A DNA stretch of 11,072 nt from Alphaproteobacteria bacterium (GTDB lineage: Bacteria > Pseudomonadota > Alphaproteobacteria > ATCC43930 > CGMCC-115725). The stretch spans positions 1 through 11,072 of the forward strand of contig VAZF01000278.1 of the NCBI GenBank assembly GCA_005888425.1, in the 5' to 3' direction. Below the pieces are notes generated by a model. That model did not search any database. It was not told where the DNA came from and saw only the letters and a list, made by a program, of their open reading frames with translations. This document shows, in pieces, positions 1-6,633 of this stretch. Each line of letters opens with the position of its first letter. Positions within the stretch are counted from its first letter, which is position 1. A program made the position numbers and the translations under genes.

Positions 1-533
1 CCGATCAAGAGGCAATCGATGCCGGGCACGGCAGCAATCGCTGCCGCATTCTCGACCGCGCGCGGCGTTTCGATCAGCACGGTGACGAGCAACGCCTCGT
101 TCATCGCCGCGCAGGTCTCGGCGATGCTCATCGGCACGTAGTTGAAATGCGGCAGCCCGCCCGCGACCGAGCGATGCCCCTGCGGCGGGTAGCGCAACGC
201 CGCCGCGACGTCGCGCGCCTCCTCGGGCGTATCGACATGCGGCATGACGACGCCGATCGCGCCGCCGTCGAGCGCTCGCGTCGCTATCCAGTATTGCCGC
301 GCCGGCACACGGACGATCGGCGCGATGCCGGCCGCGAGCGCCGCGACCGAGATCTGTACCGCCATGTCGAGGTCCATTGAATTGTGCTCGAGGTCGATGA
401 ACAGCCAGTCGTAGCCGCAGGCCTTCATCGCCGGCGCGATATCGACGGTGCGCGTTTGGCGCAGGCCGATGCCCAACGACAATTCGCCCTTTTCGAGCCG
501 ATCCCGCGCCGGGTTGCGCAATGCCGCCGCCAT
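1..533 (-). CDS. HpcH/HpaI-family (2-oxo acid) class II pyruvate aldolase, 5' part only
   Basis: The reverse strand from the ATG at 533 reads open for 177 codons to the window edge, so the 3' end is missing. The protein matches the HpcH/HpaI aldolase fold (a TIM barrel that cleaves 4-hydroxy-2-oxo acids to pyruvate plus an aldehyde, metal dependent). Visible motifs are IDLEHNSMD with His50, RVPAR with Arg75, GVVMPHVDTPEEAR (residues 94-107) and IETPRAVEN with Glu155. His50 and Arg75 have the same 25-residue spacing as His45/Arg70 of E. coli HpcH, and Glu155 fits the metal ligand Glu149. The residue matching Gln147 is Leu153. The second metal ligand lies beyond the edge. A good Shine-Dalgarno, AAGGAGAG, lies at 545-538, four bases before the start. 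The gene is divergent from the plus-strand cluster. The exact substrate (hydroxy-ketoheptanedioate, rhamnonate-type or other) cannot be told. Confidence 0.92.
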   Translation of the reverse strand, partial: MAAALRNPARDRLEKGELSLGIGLRQTRTVDIAPAMKACGYDWLFIDLEHNSMDLDMAVQISVAALAAGIAPIVRVPARQYWIATRALDGGAIGVVMPHVDTPEEARDVAAALRYPPQGHRSVAGGLPHFNYVPMSIAETCAAMNEALLVTVLIETPRAVENAAAIAAVPGIDCLLI

Positions 534-654
534 GTGCCTCTCCTTCAATGGGTCTCGCTCGCCCCATCCTAGGCGCTCCGCCCTCGTCGGTCACGAGACG
601 CTAGGTCGCGCTCTTTATCGGCGATACCGTAGGGCAGCCGAAACGGAGGAGACG
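534..654. promoter_or_regulatory. Divergent intergenic region, probable promoters for both directions
   Basis: This 121-base gap separates two genes transcribed away from each other, so it should carry both promoters. It contains a 5-bp inverted repeat, CTCGT (583-587) / ACGAG (593-597), with a 5-base spacer. This is nested within a looser CCTAG (569-573 area) / CTAGG (601-605) pair, which could be an operator. No convincing -35/-10 pair was found on either strand. Ribosome binding sites are clear on both sides: AAGGAGAG for the minus-strand gene and GGAGGAG (645-651) for the plus-strand gene. The promoter role is inferred from gene orientation. Confidence 0.4.
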
Positions 655-2769
655 ATGCCCGAGCGAAACCGACAGGTGTTGCTGAAGCGGCGGCCTGAGG
701 GCATGCCGACGCCCGGCGATTTCGAGATTGTCGACGCGCCCTTGCCCGAGCCCGGAACGGGCGAGGTGCTGCTGCGCGGCATCTATCTGTCGCTCGATCC
801 CTATATGCGCGGCCGCATCAGCGGACAGCGCTCCTACGCCAAGCCCGTTGAAATGGGCGCGGTCATCGAGGGCCGCGTCGTCGGCGAGGTCGTGCGCTCG
901 AACCACCCCGGCTTCCGCGAGGGCGACTTCGCAATGGGCGGCTATGGCTGGCAGCTCTACAGCGCGGTGCCGGGCAACGGCCTCCTGAAGCTCGATCCCG
1001 CCGAAGCGCCGATCTCGACCGCGCTCGGCATCCTCGGCATGCCGGGCATGACCGCCTATATCGGTCTCGCCAATATCGGCCAGCCGAAGGAGGGCGAGAC
1101 CGTTGTTGTGTCAGCCGCCTCGGGCGCGGTCGGCGCCGTCGCCGGGCAGCTCGCCAAGCGCCAGGGTGCGCGGGTCGTCGGGATCGCCGGCGGCGCCGAC
1201 AAGTGCCGCTATGTCAAGGACGAGCTCGGCTTCGATGCCGCGCTCGACCATCGCAGCCCCGATCTCGGCGCCGCGCTCGACGAGGCGTGCCCGAAGGGCA
1301 TCGATGTTTATTTCGAGAATGTCGGCGGCGCGGTGCAGCACGCCGTCTTTCCGCGCTTCAACGATTTCGCCCGCATGATCATGTGCGGCATGATCTCAGA
1401 ATATAATGACACGACCCCGCGCCCCGGCCCCAATCTGATGTCGGTCGTGCGCAAGCGACTCCGCATCCAGGGGTTCATCGTCAGCGACGACTGGCAGCGC
1501 TATGGCGAGTTCCGCTTCTCGTGCGCCTCAGCGCCGATCCGACGCGGTGAGCAGCGGAAGCACAAGATGACCGCCCGCGATTTCTCGCACTTTCTCACCG
1601 ACGACAGCGACCTGCCCGACCCGGAGCGGCAGCTGCTCGGCCGCGCCCGCGCCCTGATCCCGCACCTCGCCGAGCGCGCCCCGGCCACGACCGCCGAACG
1701 AAACGTGCCGCCCGAGACGATCGCCGAATACCACGACGCCGGCATCCTCAAGATCCTGCAGCCCCGGCGGTTTGGCGGGCTGCAGGGCCGCTTCAGCCTG
1801 TTCTCGCAGATTGTCGAGGAATTGACCTATGGCTGCGCCTCCTCGGCCTGGGTCTATGCCGTGCTCGGCGAGCACCAATGGATCATCGCCTCCTATCCCG
1901 AACAGGCGCAGATCGATGTGTGGGGCGACGATCCGGACGCGGTCGCTGCGTCCTCGCTCGCCCCCCGCGCCGCCGCGGCGCCCGTCCCGGGCGGCTGGCG
2001 GCTCAGCGGGCATTACAGCTTTTCGAGCGGCTGCGACCATGCGCAATGGGCGATCCTCGGCGTCTTTCTCGGCGAGATCGGCGACCCTCGCACGATCGCT
2101 TATCTGCTCGTGCCGCTTGCCGAGACCGAGATCCTCGACGATTGGCAGGTGCTGGGGCTCGCCGGAACCGGCAGCAAGTCGCTCGTTGTGCGCGATGTTT
2201 TTGTGCCGCAGCACCGCTGCGTCATGGTTAGCGATCTCTTCGCTGGGACGCCGCCGGGCGCGCTCGTGCATCCCGATTATCCGGTCGTGCGGGCGCCGCG
2301 CGGCTTTCTCGTCTCGTATTCGCTGCCGCCGGTCGCGATCGCGCTGGGCCGCCGCGCCCTCGACATCGTGTGCCGCGATCTCGCGACCCGCGTGTCGCGC
2401 GGCGTCACAAAGATGGCCGGCTCGGAGGTCGTGCAGATGACCATCGGCGAGGCCGCCGCGGCGATCGATGCGGCGACATTGCTGCTGCGCCACGGCCGTC
2501 GCGCGACGACGGAGGCGGTCAGCTCCGGGCGCCAGATCACCGCGGCCGAAGCGTTGCAGGCGCGTCGCGACATGGTCTACGCACAGCACCAGATTGGCTG
2601 GGCCTTGGAGCGCCTTTGCGAGCTGTCCGGCGCGCGCTGGGTGTACGACACCGACCCGCTGCAGGAGATCCGCCGCGACGTCATGACGATCCTGACCCAT
2701 CATGCCGCGAGCCGCGCAGCCGCCTACGCGCCCTACGGCAACATGCTGCTCAGCCGCGGCCGCGACTAA
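655..2769 (+). CDS. In-frame fusion: truncated NADP-dependent MDR oxidoreductase + HsaA-like flavin monooxygenase
   Basis: The 704-residue reading frame joins two unrelated enzymes. Residues 1-286 are a zinc-independent medium-chain dehydrogenase/reductase of the YncB/CurA/PTGR1 group (NADPH-dependent reduction of enones). They show LSLDPYMRGRIS near the N-terminus, the nucleotide-binding SAASGAVGAVAGQ at 153-165 and GADKCRYVKDELGFDAALD. The family normally runs about 335-345 residues, but this copy stops after DDWQRYGEF and lacks the last ~50. Residues 287-304 match neither family. Residues 305-704 are a full-length (400 aa) group D flavin monooxygenase of the HsaA/acyl-CoA dehydrogenase type 2 fold, with SGHYSFSSGCDHAQWAILG and VLGLAGTGSKSLVVRDVFVP. 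HsaA-type enzymes hydroxylate phenols using reduced FMN from a partner reductase, and no reductase is in this window. The ATG at 655 is chosen because GGAGGAG sits at 645-651; a more upstream start would overlap the divergent aldolase. The oxidoreductase half is probably inactive. Confidence 0.88.
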   Translation: MPERNRQVLLKRRPEGMPTPGDFEIVDAPLPEPGTGEVLLRGIYLSLDPYMRGRISGQRSYAKPVEMGAVIEGRVVGEVVRSNHPGFREGDFAMGGYGWQLYSAVPGNGLLKLDPAEAPISTALGILGMPGMTAYIGLANIGQPKEGETVVVSAASGAVGAVAGQLAKRQGARVVGIAGGADKCRYVKDELGFDAALDHRSPDLGAALDEACPKGIDVYFENVGGAVQHAVFPRFNDFARMIMCGMISEYNDTTPRPGPNLMSVVRKRLRIQGFIVSDDWQRYGEFRFSCASAPIRRGEQRKHKMTARDFSHFLTDDSDLPDPERQLLGRARALIPHLAERAPATTAERNVPPETIAEYHDAGILKILQPRRFGGLQGRFSLFSQIVEELTYGCASSAWVYAVLGEHQWIIASYPEQAQIDVWGDDPDAVAASSLAPRAAAAPVPGGWRLSGHYSFSSGCDHAQWAILGVFLGEIGDPRTIAYLLVPLAETEILDDWQVLGLAGTGSKSLVVRDVFVPQHRCVMVSDLFAGTPPGALVHPDYPVVRAPRGFLVSYSLPPVAIALGRRALDIVCRDLATRVSRGVTKMAGSEVVQMTIGEAAAAIDAATLLLRHGRRATTEAVSSGRQITAAEALQARRDMVYAQHQIGWALERLCELSGARWVYDTDPLQEIRRDVMTILTHHAASRAAAYAPYGNMLLSRGRD
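1513..1569 (+). other. Fusion junction with internal ribosome binding site and ATG
   Basis: Homology to the oxidoreductase family ends at the Phe codon 1510-1512. The next 18 codons resemble neither partner. At 1556-1560 there is GGAAG, six bases before an ATG at 1567 that would give a 400-residue monooxygenase of normal family length (start MTARDFSHFL). The simplest reading is that a deletion removed the oxidoreductase 3' end and joined it in frame to the former leader of the monooxygenase gene. The monooxygenase may still be made alone from 1567. Confidence 0.6.
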
Positions 2770-2792
2770 CGACCGCGCACCGGGAGACGCCA

Positions 2793-3995
2793 ATGGATTT
2801 CGAGCCGTCGGAGAAGGTGAAGCGCCTCGAGGCAAAAGTGCGCGCCTTTATGGAGGAGCACGTCTACCCGGCCGAGAAGATTTTTGAACAGCAGCTCAAC
2901 GAGCAGCCCTCGCGCTGGCAGATTCCGCCGATCATGGAGGAGCTGAAACAGAAGGCGCGCGCCGCCGGTTTGTGGAACCTGTTCCTGCCGGAAAGCGAAT
3001 ACGGCGCCGGGCTGACAAACCTCGAATACGCGCCGCTCTGCGAGATCCTGGGCCGCTCGCCGATCGCACCCGAGGTCTTCAACTGCTCGGCACCCGATAC
3101 CGGCAATATGGAAACGCTGGTCCGCTATGGCACGAAGGAACAGCAGGAGCGCTGGCTGAAGCCGCTGCTCGAGGGCGAGATCCGCTCGTCTTTTGCGATG
3201 ACCGAGCCGGCGGTCGCCTCCTCCGACGCGACCAACATCGAGGCGTCGATCCGCCGCGAGGGCAATTCGAGCTATGTCGTCAACGCCCGGAAGTGGTGGA
3301 CCTCGGGCGCGATGGACCCGCGCTGCAAGATCTTTATCCTGATGGGCAAGACCGATCCCGATGCGCCGCGCCACCAGCAGCAATCGATGATCCTCGTGCC
3401 GCGCGACACCCCCGGAGTGACTGTCGTACGGGCGCTCACCGTCTTCGGCTATGACGACGCGCCGCACGGCCATGCCGAGGTCGAGTTCAAGGATGTCCGC
3501 GTGCCCGTTGAGAACATTTTGCTCGGCGAAGGCCGCGGCTTTGAGATCGCCCAGGGCCGTCTCGGCCCCGGCCGCATCCATCATTGCATGCGCATGATCG
3601 GCCTCGCCGAGCGTTCCCTGGAAGCTATGGTTTCACGCGTCAAAAACCGCGTCGCATTCGGCCGGCCGCTCGCCGATCAGGGCGTCATCCGCGAATGGAT
3701 TGCCGACTCGCGCATGGAGATCGAGCAGGCGCGACTCCTGACCCTAAAGGCCGCCGCCATGATGGACACAGTCGGCAACAAGGCGGCGCAGGCCGAGATC
3801 GCGATGATTAAAGTCATCGCGCCGAAAATGCTGCTCGCGGTCATCGACCGCGCGATTCAGGCGCATGGCGGCGGCGGCGTCAGCCAGGATTTTGGCTTGG
3901 CTTATGCCTGGGCACGCTCGCGGGTCATGCGCATCGTCGACGGCCCCGACGAGGTACACAAGCGCGCGATCGCGCGGGTGGAATTGCGGAAGTGA
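2793..3995 (+). CDS. Acyl-CoA dehydrogenase, ACAD10/ACAD11 (LvaC-like) subgroup
   Basis: A 400-residue FAD-dependent acyl-CoA dehydrogenase fold. It shows FAMTEPAVASSDATNIEAS from residue 134 (flavin/substrate loop), ARKWWTSGAMDPRCKIFILM, VFGYDDAPHGHAEVEF, GRGFEIAQGRLGPGRIHHC and the C-terminal IVDGPDEVHKRAIAR. KWW.SGA, FGYDDAPHGH and LGPGRIHH are marks of the ACAD10/ACAD11 branch, not of ordinary fatty-acid FadE enzymes. At the position of the usual catalytic Glu (the YEGT motif of MCAD) there is Asp383. Members of this branch act with an APH-type kinase on 4-hydroxyacyl-CoAs (human ACAD11; LvaC of Pseudomonas putida), and such a kinase is encoded next. The start at 2793 follows GGGAG (2782-2786), and the gene lies 23 bases after the monooxygenase stop, so the two are probably co-transcribed. 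The subgroup call is firm; the substrate is inferred. Confidence 0.95.
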   Translation: MDFEPSEKVKRLEAKVRAFMEEHVYPAEKIFEQQLNEQPSRWQIPPIMEELKQKARAAGLWNLFLPESEYGAGLTNLEYAPLCEILGRSPIAPEVFNCSAPDTGNMETLVRYGTKEQQERWLKPLLEGEIRSSFAMTEPAVASSDATNIEASIRREGNSSYVVNARKWWTSGAMDPRCKIFILMGKTDPDAPRHQQQSMILVPRDTPGVTVVRALTVFGYDDAPHGHAEVEFKDVRVPVENILLGEGRGFEIAQGRLGPGRIHHCMRMIGLAERSLEAMVSRVKNRVAFGRPLADQGVIREWIADSRMEIEQARLLTLKAAAMMDTVGNKAAQAEIAMIKVIAPKMLLAVIDRAIQAHGGGGVSQDFGLAYAWARSRVMRIVDGPDEVHKRAIARVELRK

Positions 3996-4015
3996 ATGGG
4001 ACCAACTCGGTGCGC

Positions 4016-4127
4016 CCTTCGACTGCTCGCTGCGCTCGCGCTCAGGATGAGGCAACTGCTTTAACGCCACCAACAATGTTCCTCATCCTGAGCAGCGTCA
4101 CGGCGAAGCCGGGGCGCGTGTCGAAGG
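4016..4127. repeat. Palindromic intergenic repeat pair (REP/BIME-like)
   Basis: Two inverted units face each other. Unit 1, 4016-4052, begins CCTTCGAC and ends CTCAGGATGAGG. Unit 2, 4081-4127, begins CCTCATCCTGAG and ends GTCGAAGG, so read on the minus strand it has the same ends. The inner 13 bases (4040-4052 and 4081-4093) pair perfectly around a 28-base loop. The middles differ: GC-rich GCTCGCTGCGCTCGCGC in unit 1 and ACGGCGAAGCCGGGGCGCG in unit 2. This end pattern is familiar from abundant intergenic repeats of Bradyrhizobium-like alphaproteobacteria. It lies between the dehydrogenase stop and the kinase start, where an RNA hairpin could stabilise the upstream message or lower read-through. 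Confidence 0.8.
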
Positions 4128-4140
4128 ACGCAGGTTGCTG

Positions 4141-5250
4141 ATGCAGTTGCAATCCGGTGCCGCGAACTCTCTCGAAGCGGCCGAGCTGATCGATGAACGG
4201 CCGGACGAGCGGCTCGATACGGCGCGGCTCGAACCCTATCTGCGTGCCCATCTCGAAGGCGCCGAGGGGCCGCTTTCGGTACGGCAGTTCAATGGCGGCA
4301 AGGCGAACCTCACCTATCTGATCCGCTTCGGCAGCAACGAATTCGTGCTGCGCCGGCCACCCTTGGGGCCGATCCCGCCCGGCGCGCACGATATGAGGCG
4401 CGAGCACCGCGTGCTCTCAGTGCTCCACCGTCGCTTTCCGCTGGCGCCGCGGAGCCTCGTGCTCTGCGAAGACGAGAGCATCATCGGCGCGGTGTTCCTC
4501 GTCGAGGAACGCCGGCACGGCTTTGTGATCCGCGACGACATCCCGCCCGAATTCGCTGGCCGCCCTGAACTCAACCGCTGTATCGGCCTTGCGCTGATCG
4601 ATGCGCTCGCCGATCTGCATGGCGTGCCGCCGGCCGAGATCGGGCTCGGCGATTTGGGGCGGCCCGAGGGCTTTCTCGAACGGCAGCTATCAGGTTGGAC
4701 GCGGCGCTGGCAGGCGGCCCAAGGCGGTGAGCGAGCGGAAGAGGCCGCCGCCGAGATGCAACCAGTGCTCGACTGGCTGGGCAGGCATCTGCCGCAATCG
4801 GGCGCCGCCGCGCTTCTTCACAACGACTACCGGCTCGACAATTGCCTGCTCGACACGGCCGATCCCGGGCATATCGTCGCGGTGCTCGATTGGGACATGT
4901 GCACCCAGGGCGACCCGCTGGCCGATCTCGGTTATGTGCTGAATTATTGGGTCGAGCCCGGCGACAACCCGGAGTGGCGCGACATCGCTTCGATGCCGAC
5001 CTGGCGCGACGGTTTCCCGAGCCGCGCCGATGCGATCGCGCGATACGCGGCCCGCACCGGCTTCAATATCGACCCAATCCTTTGGCACCAAGTGTTCGCT
5101 TCCTTCAAGCTCGCCGTCATCATCCAGCAGATCTACATTCGCTTTGTGCGTGGGCAGACGCAGGATCAGCGCTTCCGGTACTATTACCGCCGCGTCCTCG
5201 GCCTCGCCGCCAAGGCGCGTTTGCTCGCCGGATTGAGCTCGCATGCGTAA
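4141..5250 (+). CDS. APH-fold phosphotransferase, ACAD10/11 kinase-domain (LvaA-like) subgroup
   Basis: A 369-residue aminoglycoside-phosphotransferase-like kinase. The N-lobe has RQFNGGKANLTYLIRF (48-63) and FVLRRPPLGPIPPGAHDMRRE, which is typical of the kinase domains of ACAD10/ACAD11 and of LvaA. The catalytic loop is LLHNDYRLDNCLLD with His227, Asp229 (catalytic base) and Asn234; the usual HGD is HND here. The metal-binding motif is LDWDMCTQGDPLADLGYVLN (Asp250, Asp252). By family knowledge it should phosphorylate a hydroxyl on a small acyl-CoA-type substrate, not an antibiotic. It follows the dehydrogenase gene with a 145-base gap filled by the palindromic repeat. The ATG at 4141 is used, but a TTG at 4135, in frame, sits six bases after GAAGGA (4123-4128) and may be the true start. 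The stop overlaps the next gene by eight bases. Confidence 0.93.
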   Translation: MQLQSGAANSLEAAELIDERPDERLDTARLEPYLRAHLEGAEGPLSVRQFNGGKANLTYLIRFGSNEFVLRRPPLGPIPPGAHDMRREHRVLSVLHRRFPLAPRSLVLCEDESIIGAVFLVEERRHGFVIRDDIPPEFAGRPELNRCIGLALIDALADLHGVPPAEIGLGDLGRPEGFLERQLSGWTRRWQAAQGGERAEEAAAEMQPVLDWLGRHLPQSGAAALLHNDYRLDNCLLDTADPGHIVAVLDWDMCTQGDPLADLGYVLNYWVEPGDNPEWRDIASMPTWRDGFPSRADAIARYAARTGFNIDPILWHQVFASFKLAVIIQQIYIRFVRGQTQDQRFRYYYRRVLGLAAKARLLAGLSSHA

Positions 5251-5896
5251 CTTGACGATTGCCCTCCTGGCGCTGCTCGGCGCCCTCATCGCGGTCGAGT
5301 ACAACCAATACTCCCACTGCAAGGAATGGCGGCTGGAGCTGGGCTTGCGCGACCAGGGCATCGCGCCCGAGCGGTCGTGGAGCGGCGCGGCAGTCGATTT
5401 TGTCGCCGGCGACCTCATCACACTCAGCAAGAAATGGCAGTGCGGCATCCAGATTGAGCGAAGCGAGGCGGTCTGGGGCGCGATCGAGGCCGTCGCAATC
5501 GTGCCGGCGGTAGGTTCGGCGGCGCTATGGGTTGCGCGCACCGCCAGCAGAGGCCTTTCGCGGATAGCCGTGTTGCTGCGCGAGGCTACCGGGCTGCGCA
5601 GAGCGGCCGGCATTCTCCGCGGCCCTGTCGCACTCGTCGGGGAAATTACCGCAAGCCGCGCCGCGATCCTGTTTGCCGGCGGGCTTCTGCTCGCCATTTA
5701 TTTCGGCAGCGGCCAATTGCTGCTGGACGCGCTGGCATTGTTGCCGTGGATCGTTCAGCTCGCCTTCTGGACAATCGTCTTCTTCGGTTTGGGCAAATGC
5801 GCCGGGTTGGCGGCGCGCGCCGCATTATTCTTGGTGCGCGGCCGACGCAGAGGGTCGCGCCGCGCCATCGCCGCACCGCTAATCGTGCAATCCTGA
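5243..5896 (+). CDS. Four-helix membrane protein of unknown function
   Basis: A 217-residue protein that I do not recognise. Hydrophobic stretches lie at about residues 4-18, 76-98, 140-155 and 162-184. The first could be a signal anchor. Charges fit the positive-inside rule with both ends in the cytoplasm: the 99-139 loop carries about eight Arg and the C-terminus has RGRRRGSRR. The loop at 19-75 would then be periplasmic and contains two cysteines (Cys26, Cys67) that could form a disulfide. The ATG lies within the end of the kinase gene (eight-base overlap), which suggests translational coupling; no strong Shine-Dalgarno is seen. The HAD gene follows 23 bases after the stop. Its place between a kinase and a HAD enzyme suggests a role in the same pathway, such as substrate entry or membrane anchoring, but the sequence does not show this. 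Confidence 0.8.
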   Translation: MRNLTIALLALLGALIAVEYNQYSHCKEWRLELGLRDQGIAPERSWSGAAVDFVAGDLITLSKKWQCGIQIERSEAVWGAIEAVAIVPAVGSAALWVARTASRGLSRIAVLLREATGLRRAAGILRGPVALVGEITASRAAILFAGGLLLAIYFGSGQLLLDALALLPWIVQLAFWTIVFFGLGKCAGLAARAALFLVRGRRRGSRRAIAAPLIVQS

Positions 5897-5919
5897 CCGC
5901 TTCTCAAGGGGAGGAGAAA

Positions 5920-6633
5920 ATGATCGAGATCCAGGCATTGGTGCATGACGTGTTCGGCACAGTCGTCGATTGGCGCTCGGCGGTGACTGCCGACGGCGAG
6001 TCTTTGGCTGCACGGCGCGGCATCACCGGTGTCGATTGGCAGCAATTCGCCGATGAATGGCGCGGCGCTTATGCGCCCTCGATGAACCGCGTGCGCACTG
6101 GCGAATTGCCGTGGACCAATCTCGACGTCCTGCACCGCATGGCGCTCGATCATTTGCTCGAAAAATTCGGCATCGCCGCGCTCAGCGAAGACGACAAAAT
6201 CTGGTTCAACCTGACCTGGCACAGGCTCAAGCCGTGGCCGGATTCGGTGCCGGGCCTGACCCGCATCAAGAAGAAATACATCATCGCGACTTTGTCGAAC
6301 GGCACGGTTCGCCTTTTGACCGACATGGCGAAATATTGCGGCCTGCCGTGGGACACGGTGCTCGGCTCCGATGTCGTGCAGCATTACAAGCCAGACGCGG
6401 AGATGTACCAATCGGCGATCCATTTCCTCGGCAATGACGATCCCGGTTCGGTCATGATGGTCGCCGCCCATAACAACGATCTCGTCAGCGCGGCCAGGCA
6501 CGGCATGAAGACCGCGTTCATCTCCCGCCCTTACGAACACGGCGCGAAGCAATCGCGCGACGTCAAGGCGGAGCACGATTTTACCTACGTCGCGAAAGAC
6601 TTCGAGGATCTCGCGACGCAACTCGGGACGTGA
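5920..6633 (+). CDS. Type II haloacid-dehalogenase-like HAD-superfamily hydrolase
   Basis: A 237-residue HAD hydrolase with all four motifs. HDVFGTVVDWR has nucleophile Asp10 and Thr14, the same numbering as in L-2-haloacid dehalogenases. EWRGAY has Arg48, aligning with the halide-binding Arg41 of that family. TLSNGT has Ser126/Asn127, HYKPDAEMY has Lys157 and Tyr163, and AAHNNDL has Asp187. SRPYEHG near the C-terminus is also typical of the group. The cap lies between residues 15 and about 100. In the last motif, Ala182 and His184 stand where the well-studied enzyme L-DEX has Ser175 and Asn177, so dehalogenase activity is not certain and a phosphatase role is possible. The start has a strong AAGGGGAGGAG (5906-5916) three bases before the ATG, so this gene may be well expressed independently of coupling. 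The stop overlaps the aldolase start. Confidence 0.93.
   Translation: MIEIQALVHDVFGTVVDWRSAVTADGESLAARRGITGVDWQQFADEWRGAYAPSMNRVRTGELPWTNLDVLHRMALDHLLEKFGIAALSEDDKIWFNLTWHRLKPWPDSVPGLTRIKKKYIIATLSNGTVRLLTDMAKYCGLPWDTVLGSDVVQHYKPDAEMYQSAIHFLGNDDPGSVMMVAAHNNDLVSAARHGMKTAFISRPYEHGAKQSRDVKAEHDFTYVAKDFEDLATQLGT

Noticed and set aside
448..654. An upstream start at 448 for the oxidoreductase fusion, adding 69 residues
   Set aside because: It overlaps the well-supported minus-strand aldolase, the extra residues match no family, and the ATG at 655 has a strong GGAGGAG site and begins where family homology begins.
2370..2792. An N-terminal extension of the acyl-CoA dehydrogenase (541 codons in all)
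   Set aside because: It overlaps the end of the monooxygenase in another frame; the ATG at 2793 has its own ribosome binding site and gives the normal family length.
1528..2835. A 435-codon open frame on the minus strand opposite the monooxygenase
   Set aside because: It lies antisense to a gene with clear motifs and its Arg/Ala/Gly-rich sequence has no recognisable domain; long antisense frames are expected at this GC content.
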